Of a stretch of 64,000 nucleotides of DNA, positions 40,103 to 49,460 are shown piece after piece. Origin of the DNA: Mixophyes australis (Eukaryota > Chordata > Amphibia > Anura > Limnodynastidae); assembly GCA_036250195.1 (NCBI GenBank), contig JAVHZZ010000004.1, positions 138,319,229-138,383,228 on the forward strand. The letters run 5' to 3'. Under the pieces are notes generated by a model that searched no databases, was not told the origin of the DNA, and worked only from the letters and a program-made list of their open reading frames with translations. Position numbers and translations under genes: made by a program. Each line of letters starts with the position of its first letter. Within the stretch, counting starts at the first letter, position 1.

Positions 40103-43100
40103 ATATACCCTCCTCTTCTTCCTCCTGTTTGAAGGAACTTTTTGAGAATTCTAGGAGCGTGAAGGTCCTGCTTGTCCACCCATGATCTCTCCTCTGGGCC
40201 AAATCCTTTCCAATGGACAAGAAATTGCTGTTTGCCACGAAGAATGCGAGAGGCCAAGATCCGATTGACTTCGAATTCAGTTCCAGAAGAGGTTTGTATT
40301 GGTGGGGGACGACAGGGAGGTCGATAGAATTTATTGAGTACCACTGGTCGTAGTAATGAGACATGAAAAGTATTATGACATCTCAGAGAAGGAGGAAGTT
40401 TCAATTTAAAGCATACAGGATTAATGACTTGCATGATGGTGTACGGGCCAATAAATCGAGGAGCCATCTTCATAGAAGGAACCTTTAGTCTTAGGTCCCG
40501 GGTGGATAGCCATACTTGGTCTCCCACCTTTAAGAGAGGAGTGGCCCTCCGATGACGATCTGCAAAGATTTTGTGATGCTGAGTAGCCTTGAGTAAAGCC
40601 ATCTTAGTCTTAGCCCAAATGAGAGAAAACTCCCGATAAAGAGTATCTACGGCTGGAACCGGTGAAGAGGACACTGGAAAAGGATCCGGAAACACAGGAT
40701 GACTTCCATATACAATAAACAATGGGGAGAATCCGGTAGACTCATGAATGTGTTGGTTATGGGAGAACTCCGCCCAAGGAAGGAATTGAGACCATTTATT
40801 CTGATTGTCGGAGGTAAAACAGCGGAGGAATGTCTCGAGATCCTGATTGATTCGCTCCGTCTGTCCGTTGGTTTGCGGATGGTATCCCGAAGAGAATTTC
40901 AATTCTATGTTCAATCTCTTACAAAAGGTTCTCCAAAAATGGGATGTGAATTGGACTCCACGGTCCGAAATGATCTCCTTCGGGCAACCATGTAATCTGA
41001 ATATCTCCTTGATAAAGATATCTGCCAGACGACTGGCCGTGGGCAGTCCAGTTAGAGGAATAAAATGTGCCATCTTCGAAAATCGATCAATAACCACCCA
41101 GATAGTGGTGAACCCTGCACTGTGGGGTAGGTCTGTGATAAAATCCATGGCCACACTTTCCCAAGGAGCATCGGGGATAGGGAGTGGACGAAGAAGGCCT
41201 GCCGGAACTATTCTACAAGTTTTGTGTTGAGCACAAGTAGTGCAGGAAGCAATAAATTTACCAATATCGGCACGTACATTAGGCCACCAGAAGCGTCGGC
41301 AAAGCAGCGATGTTGTCTTCTTTATTCCAGCATGGCCGGCAATGCGGGAAGAATGAGCCCACTGCAGGGTCTTGAGCCGGAGATGAGGTTCCACGAATGA
41401 CCGGCCTGGAGGAGGAGAGGACGTTTTGGTCCTAGTAAGGGCTACGATATTAGAAGGATCAATAATATGCTGAGGAACCAACGGTCTTAAACGATCGGAA
41501 TCGTCAAATGAGCGAGATAATGCATCGGCACGTCCGTTCTTGGCTCCCGGGCAGAATGTGAGCTTCATGTTAAATCGAGCAAAGAAGGATGCCCAGCGGG
41601 CTTGCCGAGGATTAAGACAACGAGCCTCTTGAATGAACACTAGGTTCCGATGGTCGGTAAACACAGTAACAGGAAATATAGCCCCCTCCAACAGATGTCG
41701 CCATTCCTCCAGAGCCGCCTTGATGGCCAGTAACTCCTTGTCCCCTATTCCATAATTACATTCACTTGGAAGAAATCGTCTGGAGAAAAACCCACACGGG
41801 TTGTGTGAGCCAGCCGGAGACTCCTGAAAAAGCACCGCCCCAATGCCTACAGAGGATGCATCTACCTCTAAGAAGAAAGGTCGTTCTTGATCTGGCTGGG
41901 ACAGAACTGGGGCTGAAGAAAATGCTTTCTTTAACGTTATGAAGGCAGACATGGCTTCCGAGGACCAAACCCTGGGGTTGGCAGTCTTCCTGGTTAAAGC
42001 TGTAATGGGGGCTATAATGGTGGAGAATCCCTGAATAAATTGGCGATAATAGTTTGCAAAGCCAATGAACCTTTGAATAGCTTTAAGGCCTTGTGGCTGA
42101 GGCCAGTCCAGAATAGCTGACACCTTGGTGGGATCCATACAAAGACCTTGACCCGACACAATGAAACCAAGAAAAGGTACCTGGCTAATCACAAACACAC
42201 ATTTCTCCAGCTTGCAGTAGAGGTGATGTTTCCGGAGTCTACGTAAGACCTCCTTTACTTGTTCCCGATGAGTCTTCAGATCTTTGGAAAATATTAATAT
42301 ATCGTCTAAATACACTACCACAGAAGTGTATAACAGGTCATGAAAGATATCGTTAACAAAGGTTTGGAAGATGGCTGGGGCGTTGCAGAGGCCGAAGGGC
42401 ATCACCAGGTACTCGAAATGTCCATCTCTGGTGTTAAAGGCCATTTTCCATTCGTCTCCCTTTTTGATGCGAATCAAATTATAGGCCCCACGGAGATCTA
42501 GTTTGGAAAAAATTTGAGATCCACTGAGTTTGTCAAAGAGGTCGGAGATGAGAGGTAGTGGATATCGATTTTTGACAGTGATGCGGTTGAGAGGACGATA
42601 ATCAATACAAGGCCGAAGAGACCCATCCTTCTTCTTAACGAAAAAAAACCCTGCACCCGCTGGGGAAGTGGATTTGCGGATAAATCCCCGTTTCAGGTTT
42701 TCTGAAATATATTGAGACATGGCTGACGTCTCTGGACGAGATAAAGGGTAGGTCCTCCCTTTGGGGATGGGTTGGTCAGGGGATAAAACAATATCGCAAT
42801 CCCAGGGACGATGAGGAGGCAAGATCTCCGCTTCCACTTTACTGAATACATCTTGGAATTCCATATAGGCCTCAGGAAGGTGGGTTAGCTCGGAATGAGC
42901 CATTACTTGACATTTTGGAGGCAAGACTCTAGACAGACATTCAAAGCGACATCCTGAACCCCACGACATAACTTGAGCGTGGTCCCAATCCATCTGAGGA
43001 GAATGTTTTCTCAGCCACGGTAGCCCCAAGATGAGGGGATTAATGGACCTCGGCAACACCAAAAGTTGGATCATTTCGCTATGAAGTACTCCTACCACCA

Positions 43101-43308
43101 ACCGAACAGGAGAAGTCACGGAGGAGATGGAGCCGTGAGTGACACGACTTCCGTCGACTGCCGTCAGAGATAACGGTTGAGGCAATGGGTTTAAAGGTAT
43201 TTGGAGCTGCGAAGCTAGATCTGCCGAAATGAAGTTCCCGGAGGAGCCGGAGTCCACAAAGGCCGTGGTGGAAAAGGTACCCTTGGGGGTGCTCAGGATG
43301 ACAGCCAT
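40066..43308 (-). CDS. pol: Pol polyprotein with chromodomain integrase
   Basis: From the first ATG the frame gives 1,080 residues. The natural protein probably begins by -1 frameshift from gag at 43,395-43,401, adding 29 codons before this ATG. Domains in order: retropepsin with VDSG at residues 18-21; reverse transcriptase with FSKLDLRGAYN, the MPFGLCNAP block and catalytic YLDD at 333-336; RNase H starting FFLEVDAS; zinc-binding HHCC of integrase (GHAGIKKT to CTTCAQHK); and the DDE catalytic core, D near 720 (AMDFITDLP), D near 779 (ISDRGVQF) and E near 815 (NGQTERINQD). A C-terminal chromodomain at about 1012-1060 contains FLVHWKGF and SWVDKQDL. The stop lies 37 nt inside the 3' LTR. All catalytic residues are present and no stop or frameshift interrupts it. 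Confidence 0.96.
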   Translation of the reverse strand: MAVILSTPKGTFSTTAFVDSGSSGNFISADLASQLQIPLNPLPQPLSLTAVDGSRVTHGSISSVTSPVRLVVGVLHSEMIQLLVLPRSINPLILGLPWLRKHSPQMDWDHAQVMSWGSGCRFECLSRVLPPKCQVMAHSELTHLPEAYMEFQDVFSKVEAEILPPHRPWDCDIVLSPDQPIPKGRTYPLSRPETSAMSQYISENLKRGFIRKSTSPAGAGFFFVKKKDGSLRPCIDYRPLNRITVKNRYPLPLISDLFDKLSGSQIFSKLDLRGAYNLIRIKKGDEWKMAFNTRDGHFEYLVMPFGLCNAPAIFQTFVNDIFHDLLYTSVVVYLDDILIFSKDLKTHREQVKEVLRRLRKHHLYCKLEKCVFVISQVPFLGFIVSGQGLCMDPTKVSAILDWPQPQGLKAIQRFIGFANYYRQFIQGFSTIIAPITALTRKTANPRVWSSEAMSAFITLKKAFSSAPVLSQPDQERPFFLEVDASSVGIGAVLFQESPAGSHNPCGFFSRRFLPSECNYGIGDKELLAIKAALEEWRHLLEGAIFPVTVFTDHRNLVFIQEARCLNPRQARWASFFARFNMKLTFCPGAKNGRADALSRSFDDSDRLRPLVPQHIIDPSNIVALTRTKTSSPPPGRSFVEPHLRLKTLQWAHSSRIAGHAGIKKTTSLLCRRFWWPNVRADIGKFIASCTTCAQHKTCRIVPAGLLRPLPIPDAPWESVAMDFITDLPHSAGFTTIWVVIDRFSKMAHFIPLTGLPTASRLADIFIKEIFRLHGCPKEIISDRGVQFTSHFWRTFCKRLNIELKFSSGYHPQTNGQTERINQDLETFLRCFTSDNQNKWSQFLPWAEFSHNQHIHESTGFSPLFIVYGSHPVFPDPFPVSSSPVPAVDTLYREFSLIWAKTKMALLKATQHHKIFADRHRRATPLLKVGDQVWLSTRDLRLKVPSMKMAPRFIGPYTIMQVINPVCFKLKLPPSLRCHNTFHVSLLRPVVLNKFYRPPCRPPPIQTSSGTEFEVNRILASRILRGKQQFLVHWKGFGPEERSWVDKQDLHAPRILKKFLQTGGRRGGYIVRRRPHGRLSA
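40103..40125 (-). promoter_or_regulatory. Polypurine tract for plus-strand priming
   Basis: Directly inside the 3' LTR. On the element strand it is a purine run GGAGGAAGAAGAGGAGGG followed by TATAT and the LTR. This position and composition fit the primer for second-strand DNA synthesis. It is also translated as part of the pol C-terminus. Confidence 0.85.
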
Positions 43309-43382
43309 CTGAAATTCTGGGGAATTTTCTTTAGAATAGGGAGCAACTGTGGATTCTCCTAAAACGGCCTCCCCGCCACCGT

Positions 43383-44327
43383 TTAGGAGGAAGAGTTTCC
43401 CGGTTTCTTAGGACAAACTCTTAGCAGGTGTCCCGGATCTCCACAATACAGACACAGGCGTTGTTTGAAGCGTCTCTCCCTCTCTTCAAGGGATAATTTA
43501 GAGCGTCCTACTTGCATTGGTTCGTCCACTGGCAGGATGGGATTTTGGAACTGGGGTGCTAGCCGTGGTATGAACCGTTTGCCAGGAGAGCGTTCCTGCG
43601 TGCGCTCTTGGTAGCGCAAATCCACCTTGATGCACATGGAGATGAGAGAATCTAACTCGGCCGGGAGTTCTCTGGAAATTAGCTCATCCTTAATCCGGTC
43701 CACCAGACCTTGCCAAAAGGTTGCCACCAGTGCTTCGTTATTCCATTTTAACTCGGAAGCCAGGGTTCGAAATTGAACTGCGTATTGCCCCACGGACAGG
43801 TCACCTTGGCGGAGGTTTAACAAGCTAGTAGCTGCAGAAGCAACTCTTCTGGGATCATCGAAGACTTTCCTGAAAGCTTCAATGAAGGAGTTGGAGTTAT
43901 TAAGAAGTGGACCCCCTTGTTCCCATAAAGGTGAGGCCCAGGCAAGGGCTTGACCACTGAGGAGGGAGATGAGAAAGGCTACTTTGGTGCGTTCTGAAGA
44001 AAAGGCCCCTGGGTTGCACTCAAATTGAATGGCACATTGGTTCAGAAAGCCCCTGCACTTCTTGGGATCACCGTCAAACTTTTCGGGTGTCGGGATGCGT
44101 ACACCGGAGGCCGCTGTAGAGACCGTAACCACACTGGATGCTGTGGATGCCGCAGAGGTTATGGCTGGTGTAGCGGGTGCAGCATTCTGAAATGTATCGA
44201 AGCGGGTAGCAATCCCTTGGACACATTGTAGGAGATGCGCTTGGGCTGCTTCTTGTTGCTCCACTCGTTGAGCCAAATGCAGGAGTAGGTCACGAGCAGA
44301 CGGTTCACCAGACCCCTCCGTTGTCAT
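43383..44327 (-). CDS. gag: Gag polyprotein with CCHC zinc knuckle
   Basis: 314 codons from an ATG only 13 nt after the 5' LTR. A short N-terminal coiled-coil-prone region (LLLHLAQRVEQQEAAQAHLL) precedes an Ala/Thr/Ser-rich linker. The capsid block carries the retrotransposon gag signatures IPTPEKFDGDPKKCRGFLNQ and SLLSGQALAWASPLWEQ. The nucleocapsid zinc knuckle is CLYCGDPGHLLRVC (CX2CX4HX4C) near the end. It forms the particle and packages RNA. The terminal codons overlap the frameshift site that leads into pol; without the shift, translation ends at TAA (43,383-43,385). The broken gag of element B (59.5-60.4 kb) aligns along most of its length. Confidence 0.95.
   Translation of the reverse strand: MTTEGSGEPSARDLLLHLAQRVEQQEAAQAHLLQCVQGIATRFDTFQNAAPATPAITSAASTASSVVTVSTAASGVRIPTPEKFDGDPKKCRGFLNQCAIQFECNPGAFSSERTKVAFLISLLSGQALAWASPLWEQGGPLLNNSNSFIEAFRKVFDDPRRVASAATSLLNLRQGDLSVGQYAVQFRTLASELKWNNEALVATFWQGLVDRIKDELISRELPAELDSLISMCIKVDLRYQERTQERSPGKRFIPRLAPQFQNPILPVDEPMQVGRSKLSLEERERRFKQRLCLYCGDPGHLLRVCPKKPGNSSS
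43395..43401 (-). promoter_or_regulatory. -1 ribosomal frameshift site GGGAAAC
   Basis: Read in the gag frame, the sequence is CC[G GGA AAC], which fits the X-XXY-YYZ rule exactly. A one-base slip back places ribosomes in the pol frame, which then runs 29 sense codons to the first pol ATG with no stop. GGGAAAC is an established retroviral slippery heptamer (Mason-Pfizer monkey virus gag-pro). The same heptamer in the same register is at 60,383-60,389 in element B. Confidence 0.85.
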
Positions 44328-44328
44328 G

Positions 44329-44338
44329 GCCAGAGTAT
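44329..44338 (-). promoter_or_regulatory. Self-priming primer-binding site
   Basis: Two bases past the 5' LTR the element strand reads ATACTCTGGC, the exact complement of GCCAGAGTAT inside the LTR (44,757-44,766). That LTR segment lies about 30 nt after a TATA-like TATTTAA, where the transcript should start. A tRNA primer site would begin TGG at the LTR edge and does not. This is the arrangement known from Tf1/sushi elements, which prime from their own folded 5' end. Confidence 0.8.
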
Positions 44339-44340
44339 AC

Positions 44341-44997
44341 TGTCACGACTGATAGTGGGTGTACGACTGATAGTGGGTACCTGCTGTTGTTGGCGCAACT
44401 CAGAGGAAGGCGCGGAGTCTAACGTGCCCCTGGTATTCACCAGGAACCCCCGCAAGGAAGTATGGACTCCGCTGCAGGGACACGCAGGTCGCGGTCCTTC
44501 CTAGAGTCCACAGCGAGATACAAGGAGGTGTCAGACAGGCCGGGTCAGCAACGTTCAGGTAGAAGAGGTACAAAGGGAAATCCAGAAGAATGGTGAGGCA
44601 AGCCGGGTCGGTAACTTTCAGGGAGCACAGTACAAAGGCAGAATCCATATAGGGGTGGTCAAACGGTCCGGGTCAAAAGGGTCACAAGCAGCACGAGGAT
44701 AGTCAGGAACGAATACAGCAACTGGTATACAAAAACGCTGGAGACAGGAAGACCTGATACTCTGGCACTGGTGAGAGGGCAGGAAGAGGTTTAAATAATG
44801 TGGTAACCCAATCAGAATCAGCGCTGCAGCGCTGTCATACCTGCCGCCGGGAATCCTTCATAGCGTCCCGTTGCCTAGCAACGGGGCGCGTCATCACAGC
44901 GAGGTGTCAGATGGCCGGGGGATCCGGATGCGTCTGGTTGCATAGCAACCAGACGCGCTGTCAGGCAGACAGGCGGCCGTGCGGACGGCGCCTGACA
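44341..44997 (-). repeat. 5' LTR of the chromovirus, 657 bp
   Basis: Promoter-bearing copy for the minus-strand element. On the element strand U3 starts TGTCAGGCGCC and contains the palindromes at 44,937-44,949 and 44,870-44,882 and a CCAAT-type ATTGG near 44,808. TATTTAA lies at 44,791-44,797, and predicted transcription starts near 44,767. No canonical AATAAA was seen in the LTR. Right flank CTGAC (44,998-45,002) completes the target duplication. Confidence 0.94.
44791..44797 (-). promoter_or_regulatory. TATA-like box of the 5' LTR
   Basis: TATTTAA on the element strand, about 30 nt before the segment complementary to the primer site. This spacing suits an RNA polymerase II start at that segment. 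The equivalent box in the 3' LTR lies at about 39,891-39,897. Confidence 0.65.
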
Positions 44998-45002
44998 CTG
45001 AC

Positions 45003-45696
45003 CATTAGGTGCACCAATGAAAAATTACATGTCATTAATGAGGTCAAGAGACTTGATTATTTGAATTTCTTTATTGGAGGAAGATTTTTTCTTTAGGTAT
45101 TGAGGATATATGTAAATCCCCAGCAGTCAATGCTTCATTAAGAAAATAAGAGTTTCTGTTTTCCTGGTGTCACTAAGAGTATTCCCTTTGGACATTTCTT
45201 TTGGTTGCAAATGAAATGTAGTACCTTGGAGCATTTGTTTAAAGTGCACAAAATGTGAAAGTAAGATTTTGATTAGGGGTTATGACCAGAGAGCTTTTGA
45301 TAAAGCATATATTTCAGTAAGAATGAGAGATAGGAAAACCGTGCTGATGCCAAAGAAGAAAATTAGGAGGATAAATAGTGATAGTGATTATAACAGGAGC
45401 CCATGTGTCTAACACCATCCACCACTAAGTATTGAGCGACTGAAAATTTTACATTTACCAGAGGGACTGCTGTGTGTGTGCGGGCTGCACCGGGGGGAAG
45501 GAGGAGGCATATGCCCCCCAGGATGGACAGCCAAAGACCATTTTGCTGTGCAGGAACTGCCCCAAGTCTCTAGTATTTGGTGGCTGGCCCTAATTCGGGC
45601 CCAGCCACCTTCCATCACTGGCCACAGATCTTATCATCCGTCCCCCCTCCCCCCCTTTTCCTATATGTGGCTGCCTCCTATAAGCAAGAGACCAAA
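45003..45696. other. Non-coding DNA between elements
   Basis: No gene or clear transposon end. It contains a C-rich tract near 45,640-45,655. 'ctggccctaattcgggcccagcca' at 45,585 is a short palindrome of unknown origin. Confidence 0.4.
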
Positions 45697-45869
45697 GGCT
45701 AGATTTACTAAGCTGCGGGTTTGAAAAAGTGGAGATGTTGCCTATAGCAACCAATCAGATTCTAGCTTTCATTTATTTAGTACCTTCTACATAATGATTG
45801 CTAGAATCTGATTGGTTGCTATAGGCAACATCCCCACTTTTTCAAATCCGCAGCTTAGTAAATCTAGCC
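45697..45869. mobile_element. Foldback MITE with about 75-bp arms
   Basis: Almost the whole element is an inverted repeat: GGCTAGATTTACTAAGCTGC through GATGTTGCCTATAGCAACCA and ATCAGATTCTAGC on the left, with the same sequence read inward from 45,869. The loop of about 30 bp is 'tttcatttatttagtacctt'. The arms would form a near-perfect stem in single strands. The target duplication is unclear, so the superfamily is unassigned. A related arm fragment lies near 13.12 kb. Confidence 0.82.
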
Positions 45870-46186
45870 CCCAGTGTCACATGGGAGGTGCACCACGTGA
45901 CAGGTGCCGTCCCATGTGTGCAGAGCAGCAAGACCTACACAGCGCAGATGGAAATGTTTTCCAAATGCCCCATTTGGAACACATTTCCTTCCTTCTTTGA
46001 GTTTCTAAACATGTATCATTAAGTGTTTTGGCTGCACCACCCGGAAATTAATATTCATTTTATGAGATATTAGAAAGTAGACCTTATGATCCGGGGATGT
46101 GATAACCTAGTGCAGTGATATTTTGTATGTAAGGCGCAGATGGAACAAGGTAAGTGTCAGCAGGTGGGCTGGGGGGTGGGGGAGTG

Positions 46187-47519
46187 CAGGCTCGGACTGG
46201 CCTGCAGGGCATCAGGACTATCCACCGGTAGGCCCCGCCACATTATAGCCACGCCCCCTCCATTGTAAGGGAGGAGCTAAGAAAACAGCTGACTCCCGAC
46301 TTGCATACCATTCATCTTTTGGACATACGCAAGAACAGGAAGGGACAGATGCGTTCCAAAGTGGAACGCAGGCACCTTCCTCTCCAACAGTAACAAGCAC
46401 GGACCACGAGAAACATCCTCTGATTTCAGCACACTGGGTACCCGGCCACCATCTCTATATACATCAAAACTGCAAGTAAACAAAGTTAAATTTGAAAGCA
46501 TCGCAGCAATAACCATGTGATATATGTGGACAGTGATCTGAATATTTATATTGCACTAGCAGAGACTTAAAGAAATACCAATTCCCATCTACTGGACTTG
46601 TGTGCTATGAACATTATTTTATTGAGATATCAGTGACTGTGTTATATCTGGATCAATGCAGCATTTATACCCACTGCCATTTGCCTCCCAGTAGCTAGAC
46701 TAGTCCATGTCTATATACCTAGGTTTGTCTGATTTTTTATGTATGTTCAATTGATGCCATACCATATGTATGTATATAGAAATCAATGCCTCATAATATA
46801 AATACTGTGGTTTAATTGGAGTATTTTATTTGTCTATATTAATGTATTTTTATGTATTTTAACCAGGATTCAATAAATTGTGATAAAACTAACATTAAAT
46901 GTTATCCCACTAATTGAACCGAGCCTCTTGCTCACAGCCTAATACAAGATATAGAAAAATACGAATTGTATTCAAGATAAAAGAATACAAATTTTATTAT
47001 TAGCATTACACTTGGAATAATACATAAGTCAATGAGCGCTTAACTTTCAGTATATTATTAGTTCGTAGAGAGGGATAACCTGTGTTAATGCTGCTCTTGC
47101 AACAGTAGGGGTAGAGCGCAACTCCTTCCCCCCCCCCCCCCCGTTTTTGCCAAAGACTCCCGTTAAACACACTACCACACAGGTGCAGAGAGCCGCGTCT
47201 GGGCTCTCTGAACCTGCGCGGTAGTGTGTTTATCACTTTGAGCAGGGCAGATGAGAGTAGGAGTTCCGGATATCCAACCGTCCAGAGGAGCATGAGCAGG
47301 TTAGTAACTAAGTGCGCAGTCAGCCTGTCATTTTAAAAGAGAAGGATGAGCACACTACATTCTTTATATACTACACTATGGTGCTAGCTGTCATTCGTGG
47401 GCTGACCACTCTCCCTTTAGTGTCTGGTCTCGCCTCTATGATGGCTGGCCACACCCCTTCTGGTGGGCCCCTAGCGTTGCAGTCCCCCGGTGGGCCCTTC
47501 ATGCCCCAGTCCGACACTG
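46187..47519. mobile_element. hAT-like non-autonomous element, 1,333 bp
   Basis: The left end is CAGGCTCGGACTGGC, and the right end read inward is CAGTGTCGGACTGGGGCATG. Exact 8-bp direct repeats GGGGAGTG lie at 46,179-46,186 and 47,520-47,527. The interior has no transposase. It includes a C homopolymer near 47,127 and an inverted 'gtagtgtgttt' motif around 47.17-47.23 kb. Its right 170 bp is shared with 38.98-39.18 kb. Confidence 0.87.
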
Positions 47520-47527
47520 GGGGAGTG

Positions 47528-48608
47528 TTCATGTAAGGGGGGGTCTTAACATTAATGTGAGAGGTAGGCGGAGGCTAATTATTAAATAGGTGCTATTATA
47601 GATGTGGGGTGATGGTGGGGCAACATAATTTATGGGGTGATTTCACCTTTAATTTAATGCTGGGGCGGTTTGGGAAAAATGAGGTCTATTTATTAAATGT
47701 AAATATGAATTATTTAATGGCAGTGATGGTTGTGGGAAATATAATTTACGTCTAATAAATATACCTATTAATTTCTTGTCGGGTTGTGGGTGGGGTCTCT
47801 TGTAATATGGTTGGGAGGTAGGCAATTTAATGGTGGACTGCAGGTTGGAGCTAATTATATAATGGTGGGTGCTATTAATTTATTTGTGGTGTAATGGTGG
47901 GGCTATTTTATTTAATAGTGGGGCCTATTAATTTAAGGTGAGGTGATGGGGCCTTTAATTTAATGCTGGAGTGAATTGGGGAGCAGGGTTATTTATTAAA
48001 TGTGAATATGAATTATTTAATGCCAGGGATGGTTGTGGAAAATTAATGGTTTTATTTATTAAACGTAAATGTTATTAATTTATTGCTGGGGCTGTTTAGA
48101 GGTAGGAAATAGGTTAATTATTAAATTGGAGTACTATTATTTTAATGTTGGGGTTGATTGGAGGGAATTGATATATTTATTAAATGCGTATGATATTAAT
48201 TTAAATCTCAGGACTGGTTGGAAGGAAATAGATCTATTTATCAAATGTGAGTACTATTATTTTAATGTTGGGGCTGGAGGGAGGTCTTATTATAAAACGT
48301 GGGTGCTATTGATTTAACACTGGGGCTGATTGGAGTTTTCTAAATTTCATGCACCCATTTTTGTTTTACAAATAGGACCTCCAACATCCAGGATCCATAC
48401 AAGCACTGATCATGACGGCAGAGCTGCGTGTACCTAACAGTAGTGCACATAGTATTGCCTGTGTATTTGTCTAAAACCATGTTACACATCATAGGAGCCT
48501 CCCTATGTAAAGTGCCCTGGGTCCTTAAGAGCCAGCTCTGGGCCAGGGTGTCAGATTGGCACCTACTGCTCTGCTCCTCCTCCCAGTACCACCCCTAATA
48601 TTACTTGT
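47528..48608. repeat. AT-rich minisatellite block, copy b
   Basis: About ten diverged units containing 'ttattaaatgtgaatatgaattatttaatg' and 'gtactattattttaatgttggggctg', with spacing of about 60-70 bp. It is followed by 'cctgtgtatttgtctaaaac', which recurs inverted near 56.01 kb. The unit order matches 38.34-38.66 kb. No gene. Confidence 0.65.
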
Positions 48609-48939
48609 TTTAGGTTCAGGGCCTGCGCCACCATTAGGCAGCTGCCTAGAGTGCCGGCTCTGGGGGCGGGGGGGATGCCACTGTAGCCGGCTAAAAACAC
48701 TAATAATTTGTCATAATGAGACATTATTAGTTAACGCGGGCCCCTACCACTACTTAACAAAATCTGCAGAATATGAGCTCTGCATTGCGGTGCTGGTACA
48801 GTGCAGCACAGCATTCTAGTGTGCCCTGCTGGCTCCCGGCTCCGCTCCTGATAGCGCTGTGATGTCATGATGCTGTCAGTGAGAGGAGCGGCAAGGGATC
48901 AAAGAAGCAGAGAAGGAAAGAAAGGAATAGAAGGTAAGT

Positions 48940-49460
48940 TCAGACTACAGAAAAACAAGGGGGGAGCCGAGAGAGAGGGCTACAGAAAAACGAGGGGGGG
49001 GGGGGGGGCAGTAAGATGGCTACAGAAAAATGAGGGGGGGGCAGAAAGAAGGCTACAGAAAAACGAGGGGGGTGGGAGGCTACATAAAGTCAAGGGGGGC
49101 AAAAAGAGGGCTACAAAAAATGAGGGGGGCAGAAAAAGAGGGCTACAGAAAAACAAGGGGGCAGAAAGAAGGCTACAAAAAAAGATGGAGGGCAGAATGA
49201 AGACTACAGAAAAATCAGGGGGGCATAAAGATGGCTACAGGAAAATGAGGGAGGGCAGAAAAAGAGGGCTACAGAAAAGGAGGGGGAGGAGAGAAGGCTA
49301 CAGAAAACCAAGGTGGGGCAGAAAGAGAAGGCAACAGATAAACGAGGGGGGCAGGAAGAGATGGCTACAGAAAAATGAGGTGGTGGGTGGGAGAGAAGGC
49401 TACAGTAAATGAGGGGGGTGGGAGAGGAGGCTACAGAAAACAAGGGGGAGAGAAGGCTGG
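48940..49460. repeat. Purine-rich minisatellite
   Basis: About 16 units of roughly 28-33 bp on the theme 'ggctacagaaaaacgaggggggcagaaaga'. The plus strand is almost purely purine apart from the 'ctac' step, so it favours triplex or G-rich structures and polymerase slippage. The sister element retains only two to three units at 52,370-52,450. Confidence 0.9.

Larger units (their letters stand above)
39441..44997 (-). mobile_element. Complete Ty3/gypsy chromovirus (Tf1/sushi type), young
   Basis: A 5,557-bp element with LTRs of 662 and 657 bp, a 5-bp target duplication, a 13-nt leader, gag, a -1 frameshift site, pol ending in a chromodomain, and a polypurine tract. The domain order protease-RT-RNase H-integrase-chromodomain marks a chromovirus; the 10-nt self-priming match places it with the Tf1/sushi branch. 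All reading frames are intact and the LTRs are nearly identical, so insertion was recent and the copy may still be active. There is no envelope gene. It sits about 3 kb upstream of the predicted promoter, in older repeats. Confidence 0.95.

Noticed and set aside
48867..49412. 181-codon ORF rich in Lys, Arg and Gly
   Set aside because: It is a translation of the purine-rich minisatellite; its periodicity follows the DNA units and the frame is open only because the units lack T.
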